This document shows positions 1 to 6,252 of a stretch of DNA of 18,883 nt, in pieces; position 1 is the stretch's first letter; each line of letters opens with the position of its first letter. The notes under the pieces are model-generated. The model saw only the letters and a list, made by a program, of their open reading frames with translations. It searched no databases and was not told the DNA's origin. Position numbers and translations under genes: made by a program. This DNA is from Phycisphaerales bacterium. Its GTDB lineage: Bacteria; Planctomycetota; Phycisphaerae; Tepidisphaerales; Tepidisphaeraceae. Location of the stretch: contig JAQGHH010000559.1 in assembly GCA_028288945.1 (NCBI GenBank), positions 1-18,883 on the forward strand. Direction: 5' to 3'.

Positions 1-1005
1 AGTGGTGCCTGCCGGGTCGACGACCGAGTAAGCAATGGGATCGGCATGATTCGCAGCCGTAACGGGGCCGCCGACCGCGCTCCACGTCGTACCATTGGTC
101 GAGCTTTCGACCACATAGCTGGTTGCCGCCCCGCCCGGGCCGGTGGAGGTCTGGCCGAACCCGCCGGACCAGGTCAACTGAATGCCGCCGCCCGTGACGG
201 GGGTGGCCAGTACATTGGCGGGCGCGGAGGGGGCCGGGAGATAGACGCTGCTCTGAGGGATGATCTGGCCGACGGCCGCGCCATCGAGGTTGGCCGCGGA
301 ACCGGACCAGCCGAGGTGAGCACCCCAGCCGCCGCCACCGTTCTGCACGGCGAGTTCGACGTGATAGAGGTGGCCGGCGACGAATTGGAATGCCGGGCCG
401 GAGTTCGCCGTGTCGTTGGTGCCCGGGGCGCTGATGGTATCGACTTCGACGGCTTCGTTGTACGGGCCGCCGCCGAGGGTACCCGTCCCACGCGCGTCCT
501 TCATCCTCTGTGTAACGGTGACCCAGTTCGGGCTGGCGTCGGTACCTTCATTGATGGAAACCTGAACGCCGTCGTCGGAACCGGACCAGAAGGTCATGAC
601 CCCGCTGGCCGGGGCTTGAATGTAGCCATCAAAACGGATGGACTGGTTGGCTCCGTTGTTGAAAGCGGGGAAGCCGTCCATCGTGCCATTCTGGCCGCCT
701 TGGAAGTCGATGGTCGCATCGATCTTCTTGGCGAAGGGCACGGCGCTGTTGCCGGCGAGCGCGTCGCCGAGGGGATCCTGGGCGGTGGGGTTGGTGCTGC
801 CACCGCCCTGGTCATGATAAAACGCGGCCGACCAGCCTTCGCCGGGCGTGACGCCGGGCGTGGGGCTGATCGAGAGCATTTGGCGATTTTCGAGGTGCTC
901 GAGGGTCGCGCGGCTGGCGCGGCGGACGGCATCGAGTTGCAAGGCGCGGGACGCGCGAGTGGTCCGGGCCGAAACTGACGTGGTGGATTTTCTCCGACGC
1001 TGCAT
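1..1005 (-). CDS. Planctomycete surface protein with PA14 and fibronectin III domains, 5' part (gene runs off the left edge)
   Basis: Reverse-strand translation from ATG at 1005 gives 335 uninterrupted codons to base 1. The start is set by a GGAGG ribosome site (1011-1015) five bases upstream. Residues 1-34 are Arg/Ser/Thr rich. They are followed by LEHLENRQMLS (35-45), a variant of the LEPR-x-LLS signature near the N-terminus of planctomycete exported proteins. Residues about 55-250 look like a PA14 beta-barrel: 'GWSAAFYHDQ', a central 'SGSDDGVQVSINEG' loop and 'GHLYHVELAVQNGGGGWGAH'. PA14 domains bind carbohydrate in many secreted adhesins and glycosidases. From about 259 a fibronectin type III domain begins ('APANVLATP...IQLTWSGG...SYVVESSTNG') and is cut by the window edge. 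Inference: a large, exported, cell-surface or carbohydrate-binding protein. The rest of the architecture and any C-terminal anchor are not visible. The open frame on the opposite strand is a GC-rich shadow. Confidence 0.85.
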   Translation of the reverse strand, partial: MQRRRKSTTSVSARTTRASRALQLDAVRRASRATLEHLENRQMLSISPTPGVTPGEGWSAAFYHDQGGGSTNPTAQDPLGDALAGNSAVPFAKKIDATIDFQGGQNGTMDGFPAFNNGANQSIRFDGYIQAPASGVMTFWSGSDDGVQVSINEGTDASPNWVTVTQRMKDARGTGTLGGGPYNEAVEVDTISAPGTNDTANSGPAFQFVAGHLYHVELAVQNGGGGWGAHLGWSGSAANLDGAAVGQIIPQSSVYLPAPSAPANVLATPVTGGGIQLTWSGGFGQTSTGPGGAATSYVVESSTNGTTWSAVGGPVTAANHADPIAYSVVDPAGTT

Positions 1006-1674
1006 CGCTTCCTCCGATCAAGGATGTGAAAACTGGGTTGCGCCGATGCGGCAACAACCCGGGAGAACGCAGCGCGAGCCGGGATAGACCGGCCTCATCA
1101 CAGAGTTCTCGTAATGTCAGAACGCAACCGACGATTTAACAACCGGGATAGCTACGAGCCACGCCGGAAGTAGTAACCAATTTAGTCAAGCACTTAATCA
1201 GAAATGCCCTCTCGCCGAACCTCGCCAAGGCTCCCTATCAGCTCCTACCCCATGACTCGCCCGAGAGTCGAAAGGCTTGGGTACAGAACTGACAGTGGCG
1301 TTAGCATACCCCACAGTGGTGATGCAACGCAACAAAAAAAAAGCAAAATCTTCTTGCGGCATATATGTCAACGGGAGTACGCAGAAACTGCCGAATTATT
1401 ACCTGTTTTCACAATTTTTCCGCTCGCCGCGACGTGAATCGCGACTCGAAGATCTCACCATAGGGCAATAATAGTTTGGAGAATTCGGGCCGGTTGAACC
1501 ATCCCGTCGGTCGTGGCGGATTGGGCGCGAATTCATTATCGCATCTCCATGCATTATAGATGGAGCCGACGGATGAGGGGTTTCAGAGGGCGGATTTGAG
1601 GCGTGGGACGGACTCAAAACCTGTGCCGTCTTTGGACGTAATGGGAGGTGTGGGATAGAGTGAAGTGAGGCGAC
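1006..1674. other. Non-coding stretch between divergent genes
   Basis: This 669-base gap separates the left surface-protein gene (leftward) from the cysteine-module gene (rightward), so it should hold both promoters. It is less GC-rich than its flanks and has an A9 run near 1334-1342. Two short inverted repeats are visible: CGCGA-6-TCGCG at 1428-1443 and CTCCAT-9-ATGGAG at 1545-1565. Open frames here, such as 1204-1437, have no family resemblance, no ribosome site and no GC-rich third positions, so I see no gene. Confidence 0.6.
1545..1565. repeat. Short inverted repeat upstream of the cysteine-module gene
   Basis: Arms CTCCAT (1545-1550) and ATGGAG (1560-1565) are perfect complements around a 9-base AT-rich centre. 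The repeat lies 110 bases before the next start codon. It could be an operator or a leader hairpin. Arms of six bases also arise by chance, so this is only a candidate. Confidence 0.25.
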
Positions 1675-2097
1675 ATGGGTGCTCAACTCGACCCAAATAT
1701 TCTGATTTGCCTGCGGTGCGATCGGCGGCAGAAAAACTGCCAGGGGCCTTGTGCCTGCACCGTGGACGGCAAGGACATTGCCCAGCATTACGGTACCGGG
1801 CAATGCCCGCTGGGGAAGTTTGTAAAGCCAGAACCATCGATTTCGGGTCAGATTGCGCACGGGGTGACGGGGTTGGCGAAGGCGGCGCTGCGGATCAATC
1901 GCGCGGAAGATGCAACGATTGCCCGCCGACTGGCGATCTGCGCGGCATGCCCGGAAGTGGTTGTAACTCTCGGCGTCAGGCGGTGTAGGGTGTGCAAGTG
2001 TGTCCTGGCCGCGAAAACGGCAAACGCCGACGAGAAATGTCCCGTGGGAAAGTGGGAAGCGACTGGGGAATCGAAGCCGGGCGACGCAGGCAAATGA
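1675..2097 (+). CDS. Small protein with two tandem cysteine (zinc-ribbon-like) modules ending in CP-x-GK
   Basis: 140 residues from ATG 1675, preceded by a GTGAGG ribosome-site-like run (1665-1670). I do not know a named family. It has two similar modules. Module 1 (residues 12-49) is C12-x2-C15, C22-x3-C26-x-C28, then C44-PLGKF. Module 2 (89-127) is C89-x2-C92, C104-x2-C107-x-C109, then C122-PVGKW. Both therefore follow C-x2-C / C-x(2-3)-C-x-C / C-P-hydrophobic-G-K-aromatic, joined by a helical linker (about 55-88). The cysteine pattern suggests bound zinc. A module of the second type, with 'C-x-C ... CPxGKW', also occurs in short hypothetical proteins of phages and bacterial genomes (from memory). 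No signal peptide or membrane segment is visible. It converges with the isomerase gene, 65 bases away. Function unknown. Confidence 0.8.
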   Translation: MGAQLDPNILICLRCDRRQKNCQGPCACTVDGKDIAQHYGTGQCPLGKFVKPEPSISGQIAHGVTGLAKAALRINRAEDATIARRLAICAACPEVVVTLGVRRCRVCKCVLAAKTANADEKCPVGKWEATGESKPGDAGK

Positions 2098-2162
2098 GTC
2101 GTAAGTACGCGGCTTAATGAGACGCGGCCTTGGCAGGCTCATCACATTTGACGTATCACCCT

Positions 2163-3005
2163 TTAATCCTGAAACTTACGTCTTAGGAACTGGAAACTCT
2201 TCTCCGCCGCCTGCTGGGGGTGCTCGGTGTGGGTGTATAGCTCGACGGTCAAAAAGCGATCGTAGTGAATGCCCGCCAACGCGGTCTTCAGGGCGTCCCA
2301 GTCTAAATTGCCTTCGCCGGGGATCATGTGGTAGTGCTTGCGGCCAGGCAGGTCTTCCACATGCAAGTTCCAGATTCGCCCCTCCAGGGTTTGCACCGCG
2401 TCGGGAATCGATTCGCCGATTACGACACTATGTCCGATGTCGAGATTCGCGCCGAATCGGGGGTGGGCGAGCCGATCGATCCAATCGCGCAGCTCGGCCA
2501 CGTATTCCAGAAATAGCCCGGGTTCACATTCGATGCCGACGTTGACGCCCAGAGCGTCGGCCCGGTCGAGGATCGGCCGGATCGAGTCGGCAAACTGCTT
2601 GGTGGCCAGGGCCGGGGGCATGCCGCCGAGGGTGCGGCCGCTGGTGATGCTGACGTTCCGGGCCCCTACCTGCCGGGCGAATTCCAGGGTTTTGAGGATC
2701 ATCGCGGTTCGGTCGGCGCGATGGGTGGGGTTGGGGCTGATGAGGCTCGGCTCGAAGTAGGGTTCGGGGGGGGCGTCCTTCCAGTAGCCGAAGGAGCAGT
2801 TGCAGTTGATATTGCTGACGGTGAGACCGGTCTGGTCGAGGGCTTTGACGACCGAGGCGGTGAGTTGCGGGGTGATGTGCGGCGGGTAGGCGTGCGGCAC
2901 ATCCGCGAGGATTTCCACGCCTTCGAAGCCCGCCGCCTTGATGCCAAAGAGGGCATCGGTCAGGGGGAAGCGGGTGTAGGCGTTGGTGGAAAAGGCGAGC
3001 TTCAT
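2163..3005 (-). CDS. Sugar phosphate isomerase/epimerase-like TIM-barrel protein (xylose-isomerase-like AP endonuclease 2 superfamily)
   Basis: 280 residues from ATG 3005 ('MKLAFSTNAYTRF', a typical first beta-strand for this fold). An in-frame start 69 bases upstream would add only a Pro/Arg-rich non-conserved leader. The expected strand-end metal ligands are present: E159 in 'GIECEPG', D189 in 'NLDIGH' (with H192), H215 in 'WNLHVED' and E255 in 'FLTVELY'. The stretch 'HYHMIPGEGNLDW' (about 224-236) is also typical. Family members isomerise or epimerise keto-sugars, inositols or hydroxypyruvate using a divalent metal. The substrate cannot be told from sequence. An unusual 'NINCNCSFGYWKD' loop (65-77) may shape the pocket. 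No clear ribosome site. It stands alone, with a decayed gene directly behind its start. Confidence 0.88.
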   Translation of the reverse strand: MKLAFSTNAYTRFPLTDALFGIKAAGFEGVEILADVPHAYPPHITPQLTASVVKALDQTGLTVSNINCNCSFGYWKDAPPEPYFEPSLISPNPTHRADRTAMILKTLEFARQVGARNVSITSGRTLGGMPPALATKQFADSIRPILDRADALGVNVGIECEPGLFLEYVAELRDWIDRLAHPRFGANLDIGHSVVIGESIPDAVQTLEGRIWNLHVEDLPGRKHYHMIPGEGNLDWDALKTALAGIHYDRFLTVELYTHTEHPQQAAEKSFQFLRRKFQD

Positions 3006-3068
3006 TTGGAGGGGAGTTTCGGGGAGGGGACGCGGGAACGCAAGGGGAGGCGGAGAGCGGAAGAGGGA

Positions 3069-3089
3069 TCTCAAATTTCAGATCTCAGA
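3069..3089. repeat. Heptamer tandem repeat (TYTCARA x3)
   Basis: Three abutting 7-base units, TCTCAAA, TTTCAGA and TCTCAGA, followed by a partial fourth (TC). Short heptamer repeats between genes are known in some bacteria, for example the STRR elements of cyanobacteria. This one ends exactly where the recognisable part of the PEP-CTERM relic begins. Confidence 0.55.
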
Positions 3090-3091
3090 TC

Positions 3092-3214
3092 GCACTGGAC
3101 ACCAATAACGGGATCATCGCGTACAAATATGCGACAGCCGTCCCTGAACCGGCCTCCTTCGCGATGACGGGCTTGGCTTCCCTTGGGTTGCTCGGCCGCC
3201 GACGCAAACCGTGA
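3092..3214 (+). pseudogene. 3' remnant of a PEP-CTERM sorted protein
   Basis: One forward frame ending at TGA 3212-3214 reads 'ALDTNNGIIAYKYATA' followed by 'VPEPASFAMTGLASLGLLG' and RRRKP-stop. This is a complete PEP-CTERM sorting signal: VPEP motif, hydrophobic helix and a terminal basic cluster. The preceding residues resemble the usual end of the exported domain. No plausible start codon exists upstream: the frame enters a heptamer repeat and then the antisense of the isomerase gene. The gene body has therefore been lost and only about 40 C-terminal codons remain. In the family this tail directs membrane transit and processing by an exosortase. A strong hairpin terminator follows 45 bases later, as expected for the original gene end. 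Confidence 0.75.
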
Positions 3215-3258
3215 ATGCGGCCTTGCCGACCGATCGCCTGAAAACTTGATCGGAGCCC

Positions 3259-3290
3259 GCCCCGCAGCCTTCTGCGGGGCCGCTGCTTTT
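3259..3290 (+). terminator. Rho-independent terminator of the PEP-CTERM relic
   Basis: Perfect 9-bp stem GCCCCGCAG (3259-3267) / CTGCGGGGC (3272-3280) with a CCTT loop, then CGCTGC and a TTTT run (3287-3290). It is placed just after the relic's stop codon and before the methyltransferase promoter. It would also insulate the methyltransferase from upstream transcription. Confidence 0.7.
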
Positions 3291-3337
3291 CGGCGATGAC
3301 ACAAATGCCGTATGGTCGTGCTTTGGCAATCTATTTC

Positions 3338-3346
3338 TGTTATGAT
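3338..3346 (+). promoter_or_regulatory. Candidate extended -10 promoter of the methyltransferase gene
   Basis: TGTTATGAT matches an extended -10 (TGn + TATGAT), about 54 bases before the start codon and just beyond the upstream terminator. There is no good -35 at the standard 17-base distance, which extended -10 promoters can lack. This is prediction only. Confidence 0.35.
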
Positions 3347-3385
3347 GGGCGTCGACAAATCGTTCTTCATTTCGTTTGCAGCTTC

Positions 3386-3392
3386 GGGGAGG
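3386..3392 (+). promoter_or_regulatory. Ribosome binding site fixing the methyltransferase start
   Basis: GGGGAGG lies seven bases before ATG 3400. It argues against the upstream in-frame ATG at 3376, which has no such site. Confidence 0.65.
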
Positions 3393-3399
3393 TTTGGAC

Positions 3400-4641
3400 A
3401 TGTCGGCAGCACATACGTATACGGAGTCTGACTCCGTAGTCGCACAATACGAGAGGTGGTCGTACCCGGCACCGGTGGACGATCTAGGCGATCCGTCGCT
3501 CGCACGCTACGTGAAGAGCTTTGGCGTGCTTTCCAATCTGGCGCCCATCTACTGGCCCGCCGACAACGTCCGCGAGGACCTGGACGTACTGGTCGCCGGC
3601 TGCGGGACGATGGCGGGAGCTTGCTACGCACATCTGAACCCGCGCTGTCGGGTGGTGGGCGTGGACATCAGCCGGGCTTCACTCGCTCACGAGCAGCGGC
3701 TCAAAGAGCGGCACAATCTTTCCAACCTCACGCTTCATCAATGCCCGATCGAGGAGATCGCACGGCTCGGTGCGACGTTCGACTACGTAGCGTGCCACGG
3801 CGTGCTGCACCATCTTCCGGACCCGGTCGCCGGGTTGCGGGCGATCGGGGAGGTTCTGCGGCCCAACGGTGTGATCGCCCTCATGGTCTACGGCAAGTAC
3901 GGCAGGGCGCAGGTTTATCCTTTCCAGGAGTTGTTCCGAATCGTCGGACTCGAACAGGAGCCCGAGGACGTGGCCGTCGTAAAACAGACGCTCGGCGCGT
4001 TGCCGGCCAATCACCCGCTGCAGTTCTACCTTCGCGTGGCCACGGATCTGAAGGATGATGCGGGGATTGTGGACACCTTCCTGCATCGCCGGGATATCGC
4101 ATATTCGGTGAGGGATTGCCTCGACCTCGTGGAGAATGCCGGGCTGTCATTTCAGGGGTGGGATCAGAATCTTCATTACCATCCTGAAGGTCTGTTCGCG
4201 GGCGCGCCGCTCCTGCGCGAGCGGATCGAACGGCTGCCCGAGCGCGAAATGTGGCAGGCGATGGAACTGGCGTTGGGGGCGCTGGGGATTCACCATTTCC
4301 ACGCGTGCCGGGCCGACCGCGATCCGGCGACCTACCGCACCCCCTGGGATTCGGAGGCGCTGCTGGATTGCGTGCCCATGTTCGCGGGGCGACTGGCGAA
4401 AGGGGCCTGGCCGGACGGACGGCCGGCGTGGGCGATGGTGCGCGAGGGGCTGCCGCCGATCCTGCTTAGTGAGGCGCAGGCGGCAACGATCTCACGGATC
4501 GACGGCCGGCGCACCGCGCGGGAATGCATCATCGCCGCGGGCGTGTCGCGAGATAAATCAGCCTTGCACCCGTTCGCCAAAAGTGTGTTCGGCCTGCTTT
4601 GGCGGACGGGCTTTGGCGTCATGCGATTGAAGCCAAAGTGA
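3400..4641 (+). CDS. Class I SAM-dependent methyltransferase with C-terminal extension
   Basis: 413 residues from ATG 3400. An N-terminal 'QYERWSYPAP' motif (16-25) resembles the YExxPYPRW lead-in of a methyltransferase group often found with TPR domains. The Rossmann core follows: motif I 'VLVAGCGT' (63-70), acidic end of strand 2 'VVGVDIS' (85-91), and motif IV/post-IV 'HGVLHHLPDP' (133-142), then 'VLRPNGVIALMVYG'. Residues about 160-250 replace the usual end of the fold with a helical region. Residues about 340-413 form a further domain with 'TISRIDGRRTARECIIAAG', reminiscent of a small winged-helix. The methyl acceptor is unknown. The last 84 bases overlap, antisense, the end of the facing DUF6065-like/TPR gene. 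The link to TPR partners and this arrangement suggest a protein or peptide substrate, but that is inference. Confidence 0.88.
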   Translation: MSAAHTYTESDSVVAQYERWSYPAPVDDLGDPSLARYVKSFGVLSNLAPIYWPADNVREDLDVLVAGCGTMAGACYAHLNPRCRVVGVDISRASLAHEQRLKERHNLSNLTLHQCPIEEIARLGATFDYVACHGVLHHLPDPVAGLRAIGEVLRPNGVIALMVYGKYGRAQVYPFQELFRIVGLEQEPEDVAVVKQTLGALPANHPLQFYLRVATDLKDDAGIVDTFLHRRDIAYSVRDCLDLVENAGLSFQGWDQNLHYHPEGLFAGAPLLRERIERLPEREMWQAMELALGALGIHHFHACRADRDPATYRTPWDSEALLDCVPMFAGRLAKGAWPDGRPAWAMVREGLPPILLSEAQAATISRIDGRRTARECIIAAGVSRDKSALHPFAKSVFGLLWRTGFGVMRLKPK

Positions 4642-6018
4642 GAGGGCGGGTGTCGCTTGGTGCCCGTTGGCGGGCAACTCGGCCATCGCACGAGATGCAT
4701 CGGTGAAGCCCGGATCCAAGGCAAGTGCCGAGGAATACGATTCGCGCGCTTGCTCGTGTTGGCGTAGCTGGGCCAGGATCGATCCCATCCGCAGGTGGAC
4801 CACGGGCAAATTGCTATCCAATGCGAGGGCGGCCTGACAAGCTTGCAAGCCTTCCGCCGCCCGCCCTTTTTGCGCCAGGGTCAGGCCAAGGTTGCTCATG
4901 ACCTGCGGGTCAGTGGAGTTAAGCTCCAACGATGCCCGGAGCGCGGCTTCCGCTTCGTCAAACCGGCCCATTCTCCGAAGGACCTCGCCCAGGTCCGCGC
5001 GGTAAGCCGCCGACCGGGGCTGCATCGCCACCGCCTGCGACATGCCCGCGTGGGCAATCGCCATTAAGCCAATGGACGCGGCGAGGTGCGCCAGTTCGCT
5101 CACCGCCTCCACGTTAGTGGGGTCGAGTCGGCGGATGAGGAAATAGACGTCTCTTGCCTCGACGTATTTGCCCTCTTTGCGGTGCCGGGAAGCCAGCTTC
5201 AGGAGTTCGGAAACGGGCAGGTCGTTGGGCACAGCCTGCCGCATGCGTTCCACGGCCTGGTCGACGACTTGTTTCACGCCGGCAACGCCCTCCCGCGCGA
5301 AGGTGCGGGCGAGCACATTGTAATGGTCGTTGAAGTCACTGCCCGACGGGCTGTGCCAGACGTTCTTGGCGATGTACGACCTTGCGGCCTTGATGTTGGT
5401 TTCCAAGTCGTTCCATTCCCGCGCCTCTTCGGGCTCCATTTTCGTCATCTCGTAGGTCATACGACGAGGGACGAACAGGATTTGCGCGTACGGCTCGCCC
5501 TTGCGGAAAATATGGCGCTGGCCGGGTCGAGGCGCTTGGAATGCGACGAAGAGCTTCTTGGGCCACCATTCGGATTGCACATGGGCGATCAGGGCGTGTG
5601 GGACGGTGCCGGTGTCGAATGGGAAAAAGCAACGGGGATGCGGCTGTGTGCGCAGGACGTATCCGGGCGGCGCCTGCAGGTGCACCGAAGTCGCGAACAT
5701 ATAAACGTTTGAGGGCCGTGGATCGGAGAGGGTGAAATCGTCGATGCCCGTCACGCCGCCGGGTTCCCTGGCATAATCCCACTCGATTCGGGTCTGTCCG
5801 TTATCGTTGATGACGTGGCATTCGGTGTCGTAGTGGTAAACGAGTTCGACGCCGTAAGTCGCTCCTTCGACGAGAGGCGGGCAATGCCAGGGCTGCGGGA
5901 CGGACCCGTTTTCCTTTTTCTTGTCGGGCGATCCGCCCCAGCCGGGGACCGGCATTCGAATGGGACGAGGCGCAAGCGCCTTACCCGCCGTCCTGTACTT
6001 GATTTGCAGCTTCTCCAT
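4558..6018 (-). CDS. DUF6065-like domain protein with C-terminal TPR repeats
   Basis: 486 residues from ATG 6018, preceded by AGGAGG (6024-6029) five bases upstream. Residues about 50-195 look like a compact beta-rich domain: 'APPGYVLRTQPHP', 'IAHVQSEWWPKKLFVAFQAP' and 'FRKGEPYAQILFVPR'. These fit the order and character of DUF6065-type domains as I remember them, but I could not run a profile search. A helical linker (195-265) leads to about five tetratricopeptide repeats (270-450), for example 'AAYRADLGEVLRRMGRFDEA' and 'QVMSNLGLTLAQKGRAAEG'. TPRs mediate protein-protein contact. No signal peptide is seen. The last 28 codons overlap the 3' end of the methyltransferase gene. Proteins joining TPRs to methyltransferases or peptide-modifying enzymes are known, so the two may cooperate. 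Biochemical role unknown. Confidence 0.85.
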   Translation of the reverse strand: MEKLQIKYRTAGKALAPRPIRMPVPGWGGSPDKKKENGSVPQPWHCPPLVEGATYGVELVYHYDTECHVINDNGQTRIEWDYAREPGGVTGIDDFTLSDPRPSNVYMFATSVHLQAPPGYVLRTQPHPRCFFPFDTGTVPHALIAHVQSEWWPKKLFVAFQAPRPGQRHIFRKGEPYAQILFVPRRMTYEMTKMEPEEAREWNDLETNIKAARSYIAKNVWHSPSGSDFNDHYNVLARTFAREGVAGVKQVVDQAVERMRQAVPNDLPVSELLKLASRHRKEGKYVEARDVYFLIRRLDPTNVEAVSELAHLAASIGLMAIAHAGMSQAVAMQPRSAAYRADLGEVLRRMGRFDEAEAALRASLELNSTDPQVMSNLGLTLAQKGRAAEGLQACQAALALDSNLPVVHLRMGSILAQLRQHEQARESYSSALALDPGFTDASRAMAELPANGHQATPALSLWLQSHDAKARPPKQAEHTFGERVQG

Positions 6019-6252
6019 CCCAACCTCCTGACATGCGAATCCCGGCGCGCGGGTTCCCGATGAGGCGAACTGGACAAGATTTGATTGCGACCCAAGGGTC
6101 TGCGGCTGCCCGAAATGTTGTGCCGCAAGGCACGGACATTCTACATATTTGTGGGACCGAACGGAAGCGCGATCCGAATATAAGCGCGCGTTTTCACTTA
6201 ACCCTTTGCCAATTCGCGTCCCGGTCCATTTACTTTGTGGATTTCTGCTTGT

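Noticed and set aside
46..978. 310-residue open frame on the plus strand
   Set aside because: Gly/Ala/Arg-rich and domain-free. The reverse strand encodes a clear PA14/FN3 protein with a ribosome site, so this is its antisense shadow.
1204..1471. Short forward open frames in the left intergenic region
   Set aside because: No ribosome site, no codon bias and no family resemblance; they cross the A-rich stretch.
1399..2145. 248-residue reverse open frame
   Set aside because: Antisense to the cysteine-module gene, with Pro/Arg/Ser-rich composition and no motif.
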